Assembly: GCF_025919725.1 (NCBI RefSeq)
Contig: NZ_CP081495.1
Span: 186,001-250,000 of the forward strand
Direction of reading: 5' to 3'
Source: Flavobacterium agricola
GTDB taxonomy: Bacteria > Bacteroidota > Bacteroidia > Flavobacteriales > Flavobacteriaceae
DNA length: 64,000 bases
How positions within the stretch are numbered: position 1 is the first letter of the stretch; every line of letters begins with the position of its first letter. Shown here one piece after another: positions 29,553-38,751 of this stretch. A program made the position numbers and the translations under genes. Below the pieces are notes generated by a model, which saw nothing but the letters and a program-made list of their open reading frames with translations, was not told the origin of the DNA and ran no database searches.

Positions 29553-31580
29553 TTATAACAATCCTGCTCTTTTTAATAAAGCTTCTGGTTTAGGTTCTTG
29601 CCCTCTAAACTTTTTATACAATTCCATCGGATGTTCAGTTCCGCCTTTGCTTAAAATATTTTCTTTAAACTTGTTTGCAATTTCTTTATTAAAGATGCCA
29701 TTTTGTTCAAAATAGTCAAATGCATCGGCATCTAAAACTTCTGCCCATTTGTACGAGTAATATCCTGATGAATATCCGCCGTTGAAAATGTGTGAAAAAG
29801 CTGTTGACATGGCATTTTCTGCTACATCCGGATAAAGTTTAGTACTTTCAAATTGTTCGTTTTCAAAAGTTTTTAAATCTGATATGTTTTCTGGATTTTG
29901 TCCGTGCCATCCCATATCTAATAAACCAAAGCTTAACTGACGTACGGTTGCCATGCCTTCTAAAAACGAAGCGCTTTCTTTTATTTTAGCTACCAATTCC
30001 ATCGGAATTACTTCGCCGGTTTCGTAATGTTTGGCAAACAATTCTAAAGCTTCTTTTTCGTAACACCAATTTTCCATAATCTGACTTGGTAATTCTACAA
30101 AATCCCAAAAAACAGAAGTTCCAGAAAGGTTAGGATAAATTGTATTGGCTAACATACCGTGTAAAGCATGACCAAATTCATGAAACAAAGTTGTTACTTC
30201 ATTAAAAGTAAGTAATGAAGGTTTAGTTGCTGTGGGTTTGGTAAAGTTACAAACAATAGAAACGTGCGGACGGTGGTTTTCTCCTTCTTTGATATATTGA
30301 GGTTTAAACGAGGTCATCCAAGCGCCGTTTCGTTTTCCTTTTCTCGGAAAGAAATCCGAATAAAAAATGGCTACTAAATTATTTTGTTCGTCTAAAACCT
30401 CGAACGTTTGCACATCTTCATGGTATTTTTCAATGGTATTAACTTCTTTAAAAGTTAAACTAAAAAGTTTTTTTGCCACATCAAAAGCACCTTGTTGTAC
30501 ACTTTCTAATTTAAAATACGGTTTTAAAACCTCGTCATCTAAATTAAATTTTTCTTGTTTTAATTTTTCAGAATAATACGGACCATCCCATTTTTCTAAC
30601 GCGGTAATTCCGTCTAATTTTTGAGCATAAGCACTTAATTCTGCAAATTCTTTGTCGGCAGCAGGTTTTGCTTTTTGTAACAAATCATGTAAAAAAGTTT
30701 TTACTTGTTCTGGCGTTTGCGCCATGCGCTCTTCTAAAACAAAATTAGCATGGGTTTTGTAACCTAATAATTGCGCACGTTGATGTCTTAATTTTGCAAT
30801 TTTTAAAACATTTTCGGTGTTGTTGTATTCGTTATCCTGAAATGCTTTTTTACCTGCAGCAACGGTAATTTCTTTTCTAAGTTCACGATTTTCAGCATAC
30901 GTAACAAAAGGTAAATAGCTCGGATAATCTAAAGTAAAAATCCATCCCGTTTTGTTTTCTGCTTCAGCAATTTGTTTGGCAGCTTCAATAGCTCCTTCTG
31001 GTAAACCTTTTAAATCTTTTTCATCGGTTATATGCAATTGGTAAGCATGCGTTTCTGCCAAAACATTTTCTCCAAACTTTAAGGCTAAAACGGCCAATTC
31101 TGTATCTATAGCTCTTAAAGTTTCTTTTTGTTCGTTGTTTAAAAGTGCTCCGTTACGTGCAAAAATTTTGTATGTTTTTTCTAATAATGTTTTTTGTTCG
31201 GTTGTTAATTCCAAATTTGAAGCTTGGTCGTAAACCGTTTTTACACGATTAAAAAGTTCTGTGTTTAACGTAATATCGTTTGCAAGCTCAATTAATTTTG
31301 GCGCAATTTCTTGTGCATTTTTTTGCATTTCATCATTCGTTTCGGCCGAATGTAAATTGAAAAAGATGTTAGCAATACGATCTAGTTTCATTCCTGAAAA
31401 TGCCATAGCTTCAATCGTATTCTTAAAGCTTGGGGTTTCTGAATTAGTTACTATCTGATTAATTTCTGCTTTTGCTTCTGCAATTGCCTGTGTAAAACTC
31501 GGAATGTAATCGGTAACCTGAATTTGAGCAAATGGAGCCGTATTATATGGAGTTTTAAAAGTTGTATCTAATATTGACAT
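29553..31580 (-). CDS. dcp: M3 family peptidyl-dipeptidase Dcp
   Basis: 675 residues, usual M3A length. The zinc site is HEFGH in TLFHEFGHALHGML (near residue 466), with the third ligand Glu further on (ASFLEGMATVRQLSF region). It begins with the family pattern (ILDTTFKTPYNTAPFAQIQ) and has no signal peptide. It cuts dipeptides from the C-end of peptides in the cytoplasm or, in some species, the periplasm. A single gene. Confidence 0.94.
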   Translation of the reverse strand: MSILDTTFKTPYNTAPFAQIQVTDYIPSFTQAIAEAKAEINQIVTNSETPSFKNTIEAMAFSGMKLDRIANIFFNLHSAETNDEMQKNAQEIAPKLIELANDITLNTELFNRVKTVYDQASNLELTTEQKTLLEKTYKIFARNGALLNNEQKETLRAIDTELAVLALKFGENVLAETHAYQLHITDEKDLKGLPEGAIEAAKQIAEAENKTGWIFTLDYPSYLPFVTYAENRELRKEITVAAGKKAFQDNEYNNTENVLKIAKLRHQRAQLLGYKTHANFVLEERMAQTPEQVKTFLHDLLQKAKPAADKEFAELSAYAQKLDGITALEKWDGPYYSEKLKQEKFNLDDEVLKPYFKLESVQQGAFDVAKKLFSLTFKEVNTIEKYHEDVQTFEVLDEQNNLVAIFYSDFFPRKGKRNGAWMTSFKPQYIKEGENHRPHVSIVCNFTKPTATKPSLLTFNEVTTLFHEFGHALHGMLANTIYPNLSGTSVFWDFVELPSQIMENWCYEKEALELFAKHYETGEVIPMELVAKIKESASFLEGMATVRQLSFGLLDMGWHGQNPENISDLKTFENEQFESTKLYPDVAENAMSTAFSHIFNGGYSSGYYSYKWAEVLDADAFDYFEQNGIFNKEIANKFKENILSKGGTEHPMELYKKFRGQEPKPEALLKRAGLL

Positions 31581-31831
31581 TTTAGTAAAGTTATTTTAAT
31601 TGTAAATGATTTTTTTTGGCTATTATTTTATTTGATTCTGAACATTAGCAATTATTCTTGTTAAAATATGTTATTTAAAACCAAATAAATAATAAAGTAT
31701 TAAATTTTAACATTTCATCATATTGATTTTGTCGGTTATTTATGTGCTTTTATCGAGTAATTATTTCCTAATAATTCGTTTTCCCTTTTATCCCCTTTAA
31801 TTAATCATTACGATTAATTACCAAAAAGAAC

Positions 31832-31863
31832 AAAAGCTCTATTTTTAATAGAGCTTTTTTCGT
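31832..31863 (+). terminator. Orphan terminator-like hairpin
   Basis: 12-bp stem AAAAGCTCTATT / AATAGAGCTTTT (31832-31843 and 31847-31858) with a 3-base loop and T run on the plus strand. The genes on both sides are on the minus strand, so no plus-strand gene ends here. Confidence 0.75.
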
Positions 31864-31882
31864 TTTATAGCAACGAACGTCT

Positions 31883-31918
31883 AAAAAAAACACCGATAAC
31901 TAGTTATCGGTGTTTTTA
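31883..31918 (-). terminator. Terminator after rny
   Basis: Perfect 24-bp palindrome with core ACACCGATAACT / AGTTATCGGTGT (31890-31913), with A-run on the left and T-run on the right, just past the rny stop. Confidence 0.9.
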
Positions 31919-31920
31919 TA

Positions 31921-33486
31921 TTATTTAGCTATGTTAACAGCTCTTGTTTCTCTAATAACCGTAATTTTTACTTGACCTGGGTATGTCATTTCGGTTTGAA
32001 TTTTTTGCGAAATATCGAAAGATAAAGTTGCTACCATTTCGTCAGAAACTTTTTCACTTTCAACAATTACGCGTAATTCTCTACCTGCTTGAATCGCGTA
32101 AGCATTTTTAACACCATTAAAGCCGTAAGCAATGTTTTCTAGGTCATTTAAACGTTGAATGTACGAATCTAGTACCTGACGTCTTGCTCCCGGTCTTGCT
32201 CCTGAAATAGCATCACAAACCTGAATAATTGGTGAAATTAAAGATGTCATTTCAATTTCGTCGTGGTGCGCTCCAATTGCATTACAAACTTCTGCTTTTT
32301 CACCATATTTTTCTGCCCATTGCATACCTAAAATAGCGTGTGGTAAATCAGATTCTGTTTCTGGTACTTTACCTATATCGTGAAGTAAACCTGCACGTTT
32401 TGCCATTTTAACGTTTAAGCCAAGTTCTGCAGCCATAATACCACATAATTTAGCAACTTCGCGCGAGTGTTGTAATAAGTTTTGGCCGTATGATGAACGG
32501 TATTTCATTCTACCTACCGTTTTAATTAATTCTGGGTGTAAACCATGAATTCCTAATTCTATAACAGTACGCTTACCAACTTCAACAATTTCTTCTTCAA
32601 TTTGTTTGGTTGTTTTAGAAACAACTTCTTCAATTCTTGCTGGGTGAATACGTCCGTCTGTTACTAATTTATGTAAAGCCAAACGCGCAATTTCACGACG
32701 AACCGGATCAAAACATGAAAGAATAATTGCCTCTGGTGTATCATCAACAATAATTTCAACCCCAGTTGCAGCTTCTAAAGCACGAATGTTACGACCTTCA
32801 CGACCAATAATACGCCCTTTAACATCGTCAGATTCGATATTAAAAACAGAAACACAGTTTTCTACCGCTTCTTCTGTTCCAACTCGCTGAATGGTGTTAA
32901 TAACAACTTTTTTAGCTTCTTGTTGCGCTGTTAATTTTGCCTCTTCAATCGTATCTTGAATGTACGACATAGCAGAAAGTTTAGCGTCAGCTTTTAAGTT
33001 TTCAATTAATTGTTCTTTAGCTTCATCTTGTGATAAGCCCGAAATAGCTTCAAGTTGTTCTACTTGGTGTTTGTGTAACTTTTCTATTTCTTTTTCTTTT
33101 TTGTCAATGTGCTCTAAACGATTTTCGTAATCTTCCATTTTTTTAGAAAGTTCATCGTTTAGTTTTTTTGACTTAGCCAACTCGTTAGAAACTTGAGCTT
33201 CTTTATCTCTAGTTCTTTTTTCGGCTTCAGCCATTTTTTTATCTTTTGCTAAAATCTCTTTTTCGTGTTCTGATTTTAGTTCTAAAAATTTTTCTTTTGC
33301 TTGAAACAATTTTTCTTTTCTAATAGATTCAGCTTCTGCTTTTGCATCTTTAAGAATTGAATTTGCCTCTGAATTTGCGTTTTTCAATAAAGAAGTTGCG
33401 GTATTTTTTTCTAAAAACTTTGCAAATCCGAAGCCAATTAGTAAGCAGATTACGGAACAGAAAATTATGATTAAAGTTGTACTCAT
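31921..33486 (-). CDS. rny: Ribonuclease Y
   Basis: 521 residues from the ATG at 33486; the frame is open upstream but passes through the RNA gene there. N-terminal membrane anchor (MSTTLIIIFCSVICLLIGFGF), long coiled coil (about 30-190, rich in K/E), KH domain with GRIIGREGRNIRALE (about 215-230) and HD domain with HSREVAKL and LLHDIGKV plus AHHDE. It starts mRNA decay by endonuclease cuts at the membrane. It is downstream of zapA and the 6S-like RNA. Confidence 0.96.
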   Translation of the reverse strand: MSTTLIIIFCSVICLLIGFGFAKFLEKNTATSLLKNANSEANSILKDAKAEAESIRKEKLFQAKEKFLELKSEHEKEILAKDKKMAEAEKRTRDKEAQVSNELAKSKKLNDELSKKMEDYENRLEHIDKKEKEIEKLHKHQVEQLEAISGLSQDEAKEQLIENLKADAKLSAMSYIQDTIEEAKLTAQQEAKKVVINTIQRVGTEEAVENCVSVFNIESDDVKGRIIGREGRNIRALEAATGVEIIVDDTPEAIILSCFDPVRREIARLALHKLVTDGRIHPARIEEVVSKTTKQIEEEIVEVGKRTVIELGIHGLHPELIKTVGRMKYRSSYGQNLLQHSREVAKLCGIMAAELGLNVKMAKRAGLLHDIGKVPETESDLPHAILGMQWAEKYGEKAEVCNAIGAHHDEIEMTSLISPIIQVCDAISGARPGARRQVLDSYIQRLNDLENIAYGFNGVKNAYAIQAGRELRVIVESEKVSDEMVATLSFDISQKIQTEMTYPGQVKITVIRETRAVNIAK

Positions 33487-33504
33487 GTTAATTGTTATAT
33501 TAAT

Positions 33505-33668
33505 GAAAAAAGCCCACATTAGTTGAATTGCATAAACTCGTGAAAGACAAGTTTTAGGCTAACTCGATGTTCTGGGATCCCGTGAGGGCATGCCATAGTA
33601 CCGAAGATTCACCCATTTTAATTTGTTAGTGTTGAGTTTATCAAATTGAGAACTAATGCAGGCAGTAT
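33505..33668 (-). ncRNA. ssrS: 6S RNA (6S-Flavo type)
   Basis: No protein is encoded in these 160 bases. Read on the minus strand, the ends form a 13-bp closing stem, GCCTGCATTAGTT (33651-33663) with AACTAATGTGGGC (33512-33524), with G-U pairs in the middle, then an inner stem ATAAACTC / GAGTTTAT, then further paired stretches and a central open part. It finishes in a run of T (33506-33511). Long rod, open middle, terminal U run and position next to zapA match 6S RNA, the inhibitor of housekeeping RNA polymerase. The Rfam 6S-Flavo family is the natural match, but I could not search it. Confidence 0.75.
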
Positions 33669-33703
33669 TTTTAGTCTTTTTTTGTAAGAACGTTTGGTGC
33701 AGA

Positions 33704-33994
33704 TTATAATATCTGATCTAAATCTGAATTCATTTTTTTTAATAAGTTCAGTGTATTATTATAATCTTCGAAATTGGTTTGTACAGATTGTAAATCGCGT
33801 GTGGCAAGTTCTAAGGCGCACATAGCTAATAAATCTTGTTTGTCACGAACAGCAAAATTAGCTTCTAATTCTTTAAGCATTCCCTCAATTTTTTTTGCTG
33901 CTTTACGTACAGCTTCCTCCTGATCATAAGTAATTGTAAGCGGATAAATACGATCGGCAATTGAGATTTTTATTTTTAAAGTTTCAGGATTCAT
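33704..33994 (-). CDS. zapA: Cell division protein ZapA
   Basis: 96 residues of usual ZapA length. Globular N-terminus (KIKISIADRIYPLTITYDQEEAVRKAAKKIEGML) followed by a helical, coiled-coil C-terminus. Contains LLAMCALELATRDL. ZapA cross-links FtsZ filaments at the division site. Stop and start spacing with the upstream gene is only 3 bases, so the two are co-transcribed; the 6S-like RNA follows 36 bases later. Confidence 0.92.
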   Translation of the reverse strand: MNPETLKIKISIADRIYPLTITYDQEEAVRKAAKKIEGMLKELEANFAVRDKQDLLAMCALELATRDLQSVQTNFEDYNNTLNLLKKMNSDLDQIL

Positions 33995-33997
33995 ATG

Positions 33998-34288
33998 CTA
34001 TTCAGACAGGTGTTCTATACAATAATCAATTTCTTTAATAATTGAATTTATTTTGAGCTTTGTTTCTCTTTTAAAATCGGCACTGCCTAAAAGACTATTA
34101 GCAATACGTAAAGATTCGTTTTGTTTTTGTAAGTTTTCTATTACTTCAATTTGTCTTAAAACTTCATCTTCACTTTGTTGAATTTCAGCAAGCAAACTTT
34201 CGTTTATTTCCTCTAAAGCTTTCATTTTACGTAAAAGCAAATTCAGCTTATATTGTACGGCAACGGTTACTTCTGATAATTCTGACAT
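33998..34288 (-). CDS. Coiled-coil protein encoded before zapA
   Basis: 96 residues, nearly all helix, with heptad-like spacing (VAVQYKLNLLLRKMKALEEINESLLAEIQQ, EVIENLQKQNESLRIANSLLG). No enzyme domain or signal. Such a small coiled-coil gene just before zapA is common in Flavobacteria; the size and position recall ZapB-like helpers of ZapA, but no direct homology can be claimed by eye. It has its own promoter (34315-34345). Confidence 0.8.
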   Translation of the reverse strand: MSELSEVTVAVQYKLNLLLRKMKALEEINESLLAEIQQSEDEVLRQIEVIENLQKQNESLRIANSLLGSADFKRETKLKINSIIKEIDYCIEHLSE

Positions 34289-34314
34289 CTTACTAATTAC
34301 CTTTACTATTACTA

Positions 34315-34345
34315 CAAAGTTAATATTCCATTTTATATCTTACAA
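34315..34345 (-). promoter_or_regulatory. Promoter of the zapA operon
   Basis: The minus strand reads TTG (34343-34345), 20 bases, then TAACTTTG (34315-34322), a perfect TAnnTTTG. The first ATG follows after 26 bases. Confidence 0.65.
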
Positions 34346-34522
34346 TAGCTTTTGATAAAATTTATTAATATTTAGCCTTTTTTTTTAACATTTAAGCTTT
34401 ATTTTTAGTTGTCAATTTTTTGTTTATACTATTTTGATAGAAAACTTGTTTTACTTTGATGCACTTACTTGCTGATTTTGAAGCGAAATTGATTAGTTTT
34501 AAAATATGATTAAATTTTGAAT

Positions 34523-36238
34523 ATGAAAAAATCCTTCTGTTTTATTATATCTGGCTTTTGTTTGGTTGGATTTGCTCAATCTAAACCCGTATATCCGCAA
34601 GATTATTTTTTAAGTCCTTTAAAAATTAGTACCGAAGCTTCAGGCACATTTGGCGAATTGCGTGGCAATCATTTTCATTCAGGATTTGATTTTAAAACCC
34701 AACAAAAAGAAGGGCAGGAGGTTGTTGCCGTTGCCGACGGATTTATTTCAAGAATTAAATACAGTGCTTTTGGTTATGGTAAAGCCATTTATGTTACGCA
34801 TCCTAACGGATTTACAACCGTTTATGGCCATTTGCAAAAAGCCAATCCGGAAATAGAAAAATACGTAGCTGCGTATCAATATAAAAAACAAGCTTTTGAG
34901 GTTGAGTTATTTCCTAAAAAGGGAGAATTACCCGTAACTAAAGGCCAATTGTTAGCTTATTCTGGTAATACCGGCGGTTCTGGCGGGCCGCATTTGCATT
35001 TTGAATATCGTGATTCTGCCACCGAAGAAATTATTAATCCGTTGCATTTTGGCTTAGCTCAAACTTTAAAAGATACGCAAGCCCCGGTTTTAAAAAGTTT
35101 ATGGGTTTATCCAATTGCCGATTCTAGCGTGGTTAATCAATCCAACCAAAAAGTAAATTTAGTTTTTAATAAACTAGCACCAAATAGTTTTATTTCTAAT
35201 AAAGTTTTAGCTAACGGTGCAATTGGTTTTGCAATTAATAGCTACGATTTAATGAACGGGCATTTAAACCACAACGGCCTTTATAGAATAGAAATGTGGA
35301 TAAACGGCAGTTTGCAATATCAGATAAGTTTTGACCGTTTTAATTTTGCCGAAACGCGTTATATAAATAGTTATATTGATTACGAACATAAAATGAAACG
35401 CAAAGAAACTTTACAAAAATTGTTTCGTGGCAATTCTTTTCCGTTATCGTTGTTAGCTGCTAATACGTTTTCTGGTGTTTTAAACGTGCAACCTAATGAT
35501 AACTACAATGTAATTATAAAACTATTCGATTTTCATGATAATAAAACCGAAGTAACCATTCCGGTAGCATACAGCAATCAACCTGCAGTACATATTAAAC
35601 CACAGGTAAAAACCGATTATTTGATTAAAGCCGATCGACAAAATATTTATCAACAAGAAAATGTTACCGTTACTGTTCCTAAAAATACATTTGTTGATGA
35701 TTTTTATATGAATTTTGAAGTGAAAAATGGCGTGTTAAAACTGCACGAAGATGTGGTGCCGGGCTACCAAAACATGACCTTTGAATTTGATATTGAAAAT
35801 ACGCCGTTTGCTGCCGTTCCTGTTAAAAAACTTTTTATTGCAGAAACCAGCGGTAAAACGCCTAATTATTTGTCAACCAATGTAAAAGGCAATAAGCTTT
35901 ATACACGAAATCGAAACTTAGGTACCTATCAGGTTGCTATTGATACCGTTGCACCAAAAATTTATGGATTAAATTTTAAAGATGGCGATAATTTAGATAC
36001 AAAATCAATCATAAAAGTTAATATTGCTGATGAGCAATCGGGCATTCAATCGTACAACGGTTATTTAAATAATCAATGGATTTTGATGGAATACGATTAC
36101 AAAACCAAATCGCTCGTTCATAATTTAAATGATAACGTTTATGTCAACGGTGAAAATGTTTTTAAAATTGAAGTTACCGATAAAGCAGCTAATAAAACGG
36201 TCTTAGAAGCCAAGTTTAACAAATCAAAAAACAATTAA
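34523..36238 (+). CDS. M23 (LytM) peptidase family protein
   Basis: 571 residues from ATG 34523, which starts a signal peptide (MKKSFCFIISGFCLVGFAQ). The LytM domain is complete: HSGFDF (His and Asp zinc ligands), YVTHPNGFTTVYGHL and GGPHLHFEYRD (HxH). It should therefore be an active zinc endopeptidase on peptidoglycan cross-links. A long C-terminal part of beta-sandwich type (about 200-571) follows. It is 2 bases away from the TonB receptor gene, so the two are co-translated. Confidence 0.93.
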   Translation: MKKSFCFIISGFCLVGFAQSKPVYPQDYFLSPLKISTEASGTFGELRGNHFHSGFDFKTQQKEGQEVVAVADGFISRIKYSAFGYGKAIYVTHPNGFTTVYGHLQKANPEIEKYVAAYQYKKQAFEVELFPKKGELPVTKGQLLAYSGNTGGSGGPHLHFEYRDSATEEIINPLHFGLAQTLKDTQAPVLKSLWVYPIADSSVVNQSNQKVNLVFNKLAPNSFISNKVLANGAIGFAINSYDLMNGHLNHNGLYRIEMWINGSLQYQISFDRFNFAETRYINSYIDYEHKMKRKETLQKLFRGNSFPLSLLAANTFSGVLNVQPNDNYNVIIKLFDFHDNKTEVTIPVAYSNQPAVHIKPQVKTDYLIKADRQNIYQQENVTVTVPKNTFVDDFYMNFEVKNGVLKLHEDVVPGYQNMTFEFDIENTPFAAVPVKKLFIAETSGKTPNYLSTNVKGNKLYTRNRNLGTYQVAIDTVAPKIYGLNFKDGDNLDTKSIIKVNIADEQSGIQSYNGYLNNQWILMEYDYKTKSLVHNLNDNVYVNGENVFKIEVTDKAANKTVLEAKFNKSKNN

Positions 36239-36240
36239 AT

Positions 36241-38718
36241 GTGAAAAAAGCAACTTTATTTCTGCTGTTGGTATTGGTTTTTTTTACCTGCGCTGTTTAT
36301 GGACAAACGGCACAAGTAAAAGGCGTTTTGTTAGATCAGGATCATTTTCCGGTTACTGATGTACAAATTACTGCGTTAACAGATGCAAACCCTATAACTA
36401 CAACGTCAGATAATTCGGGGTTTTACCTCATAAAAATTCCGGCAAACCAATCGGTTACCTTGTTGTTTTCGCACATTAGCTATAAAAAAGTTTCGGTAAA
36501 ATTAAACTTAACAGCCAACGAAGATTATGAGTTGAATTTAGAATTGAATGATGTTTACGAGCAATTGGGAGAATTGGTTATTTCTAAAAACGGACTTAAA
36601 CAATTAAAGGGCATTGCTGTTATTCCGCCACAAATTATTCGAAACATACCGGGGGCAAATGCAGGGGTAGAAAATATTTTAAAAACATTGCCTGGGGTTT
36701 ATTCTAACAACGAACTTAGTACCTCGTATTCGGTTCGTGGTGGTAATTACGACGAAAATTTGGTTTATGTAAACGAAGTTGAAGTTTATCGCCCGTTTTT
36801 AATTCGTTCAGGCCAACAAGAAGGATTAAGCTTTACCAATACCGATATGGTGCAAACGGTAGATTTTTCTGCCGGTGGTTACCAAGCCAAATACGGCGAT
36901 AAACTATCGTCGGTTTTAGATATTACGTACCGCCGGCCAACTAAATTTCAGGCTATTGTAAATGCTAATTTTTTAGGCGCATCTGCATCGGTAGATTACG
37001 CATCAAAAAATCAGAAATGGAGCGGTATTTCGTCCGTTCGATATCGCAACAATTCGCTATTGGTTAATAGCCAAGAAACCGATGCCAATTACAAACCGTT
37101 ATTTTTAGATATACAGCAAGTTTTAAATTTTGATTATAATGCGCAATGGCAATTTTCGTTTTTAGGTAATATTTCTTCCAATCGCTACCATTACAAACCG
37201 CTGCATCGCCAAACTAATTTCGGAACGTTAAACGATCCGATTGCATTGTTAGTGAATTACCAAGGAGAAGAAAAAGATTCTTACTTAACTTATTTTGGTG
37301 CATTAAAAGCCACACAAAAAGTAACCGAGAATACCAAGTTAAAATACATTGCTTCTGTTTATCATACCCAAGAACAAGAAAATTTTGATATAGAAGCTCG
37401 CTATCGTTTGGGTGAGGTTGATACGAATATCGGATCGAATAATTTTGGCAACGTAATTTATAGCCGTGGAGCCGGATCTCAACTTTCACACGGGCGTAAT
37501 CATTTAGATGCGTTAATTGCTAATTTTGAGGTAAAAGGTTTTCATGATTTAACCAATGATAATCAGGTAGAATGGGGAGCAAAATATACGTATGAAGATA
37601 TTCGTGATCGTTTGGTAGAGTGGGAACAAATAGATTCTGCCGGATATAATATTCCCGCTTTAGATTTAGATATCAAAAACAACCAACCTTATCAACCGTA
37701 TTATGGGCCTTTGGCACCATTTCATTATGTTCGCGCAACTAATTTTGTAAAAATAAATCGCATTTCGGGTTATGCACAATGGAGCAAACGTGGCAATTTA
37801 ACCCATGCCGATTATTGGATAAATGCAGGGGTTCGCGCACATTACTGGCAAGTTAATGCTCAAGGTTACGAAAGTAAAGGACAAGCAACAATTAGCCCAC
37901 GCGCACAATTTTCTATAAAACCGTATTGGGTGGCTGATATGGTATTCCGAATCTCGGGCGGTTTATATCATCAACCTCCATTTTATCGCGAATTACGAAA
38001 AATGGATGGTACTTTAAATCCAAACTTAAAAGCCCAACAAGCTGTGCATGTGGTTTTAGGTAACGATTATACATTTCAAATGGGTGATCGCCCGTTTACT
38101 TTAACCACCGAATTGTATTATAAAAATTTAACCAATGTAAATGTTTATACGTTAGATAACGTGCGCATTCGCTATTTTGGAGATAACGATGCAAAAGCTT
38201 TTGTTTACGGAGCCGATGTTAGAATTGCTGGTGAATTTGTACCGGGTGCAGAATCGTGGTTTAGTGTTGGATATTTAAAAACCCAAGAAAACTACCAAAA
38301 CAAAGGATGGATTGCTCGACCTACCGATCAGCGTTTAAAATTTGCATTACTGTTTCAAGATTATATGCCTGTATTACCACGTTTTAAAATATATTTAAAT
38401 TTAATTTACAATACCGGTTTACCTGGTGGTTCACCTTCTTACGGTGATCCGTATGCTTACCAAAACCGTTTACGCGATTACCGCCGTGTAGATGCTGGTT
38501 TTTCGTATGTGTTTAAAGATGCTAAGCTAAATTCAGACAAAAAATGGCTAGAACCTTTTAAAGAACTTACCGTTGGGATAGAATTGTTTAATATGTTTAA
38601 TAATCAGAATTCTATTACAAATACATGGGTGCGAGATGTTTATACCAAATATCAATATGCCGTTCCTAATTATATGACTACTCGAGTTTTTAGTTTGAAG
38701 TTGAGTGCTCGACTGTAA
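36241..38718 (+). CDS. TonB-dependent outer-membrane receptor
   Basis: 825 residues starting at GTG 36241, two bases after the peptidase stop. Signal peptide (1-21, ending VYGQ), carboxypeptidase-regulatory-like domain (about 24-105), plug with IIRNIPGANAGVENILKTLPGV and SAGGYQAKYGDKLSSVLDI, then a barrel (about 230-825) ending in the aromatic-type tail FSLKLSARL. Substrate not evident. The tie with a cell-wall peptidase and a lipoprotein gene (33 bases on) suggests an envelope-maintenance unit rather than nutrient uptake. That is inference. Confidence 0.92.
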   Translation: MKKATLFLLLVLVFFTCAVYGQTAQVKGVLLDQDHFPVTDVQITALTDANPITTTSDNSGFYLIKIPANQSVTLLFSHISYKKVSVKLNLTANEDYELNLELNDVYEQLGELVISKNGLKQLKGIAVIPPQIIRNIPGANAGVENILKTLPGVYSNNELSTSYSVRGGNYDENLVYVNEVEVYRPFLIRSGQQEGLSFTNTDMVQTVDFSAGGYQAKYGDKLSSVLDITYRRPTKFQAIVNANFLGASASVDYASKNQKWSGISSVRYRNNSLLVNSQETDANYKPLFLDIQQVLNFDYNAQWQFSFLGNISSNRYHYKPLHRQTNFGTLNDPIALLVNYQGEEKDSYLTYFGALKATQKVTENTKLKYIASVYHTQEQENFDIEARYRLGEVDTNIGSNNFGNVIYSRGAGSQLSHGRNHLDALIANFEVKGFHDLTNDNQVEWGAKYTYEDIRDRLVEWEQIDSAGYNIPALDLDIKNNQPYQPYYGPLAPFHYVRATNFVKINRISGYAQWSKRGNLTHADYWINAGVRAHYWQVNAQGYESKGQATISPRAQFSIKPYWVADMVFRISGGLYHQPPFYRELRKMDGTLNPNLKAQQAVHVVLGNDYTFQMGDRPFTLTTELYYKNLTNVNVYTLDNVRIRYFGDNDAKAFVYGADVRIAGEFVPGAESWFSVGYLKTQENYQNKGWIARPTDQRLKFALLFQDYMPVLPRFKIYLNLIYNTGLPGGSPSYGDPYAYQNRLRDYRRVDAGFSYVFKDAKLNSDKKWLEPFKELTVGIELFNMFNNQNSITNTWVRDVYTKYQYAVPNYMTTRVFSLKLSARL

Positions 38719-38751
38719 TATTTTTATATATTTGAGTAAATTTATGTTGCG

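Larger units (their letters stand above)
31581..31920. other. Intergenic region between dcp and rny
   Basis: About 340 bases with no convincing gene on either strand. It contains two hairpins with T runs (31832-31863 and 31883-31918). The first has no gene ending before it. The rest is A/T-rich sequence with no clear TAnnTTTG box. Confidence 0.6.

Noticed and set aside
33561..33600. GGGATCCC/GTGAGGG stretch as a fourth copy of the dispersed repeat
   Set aside because: Only a few bases match block 1 and block 2 is missing; the stretch is part of the 6S-like RNA fold.
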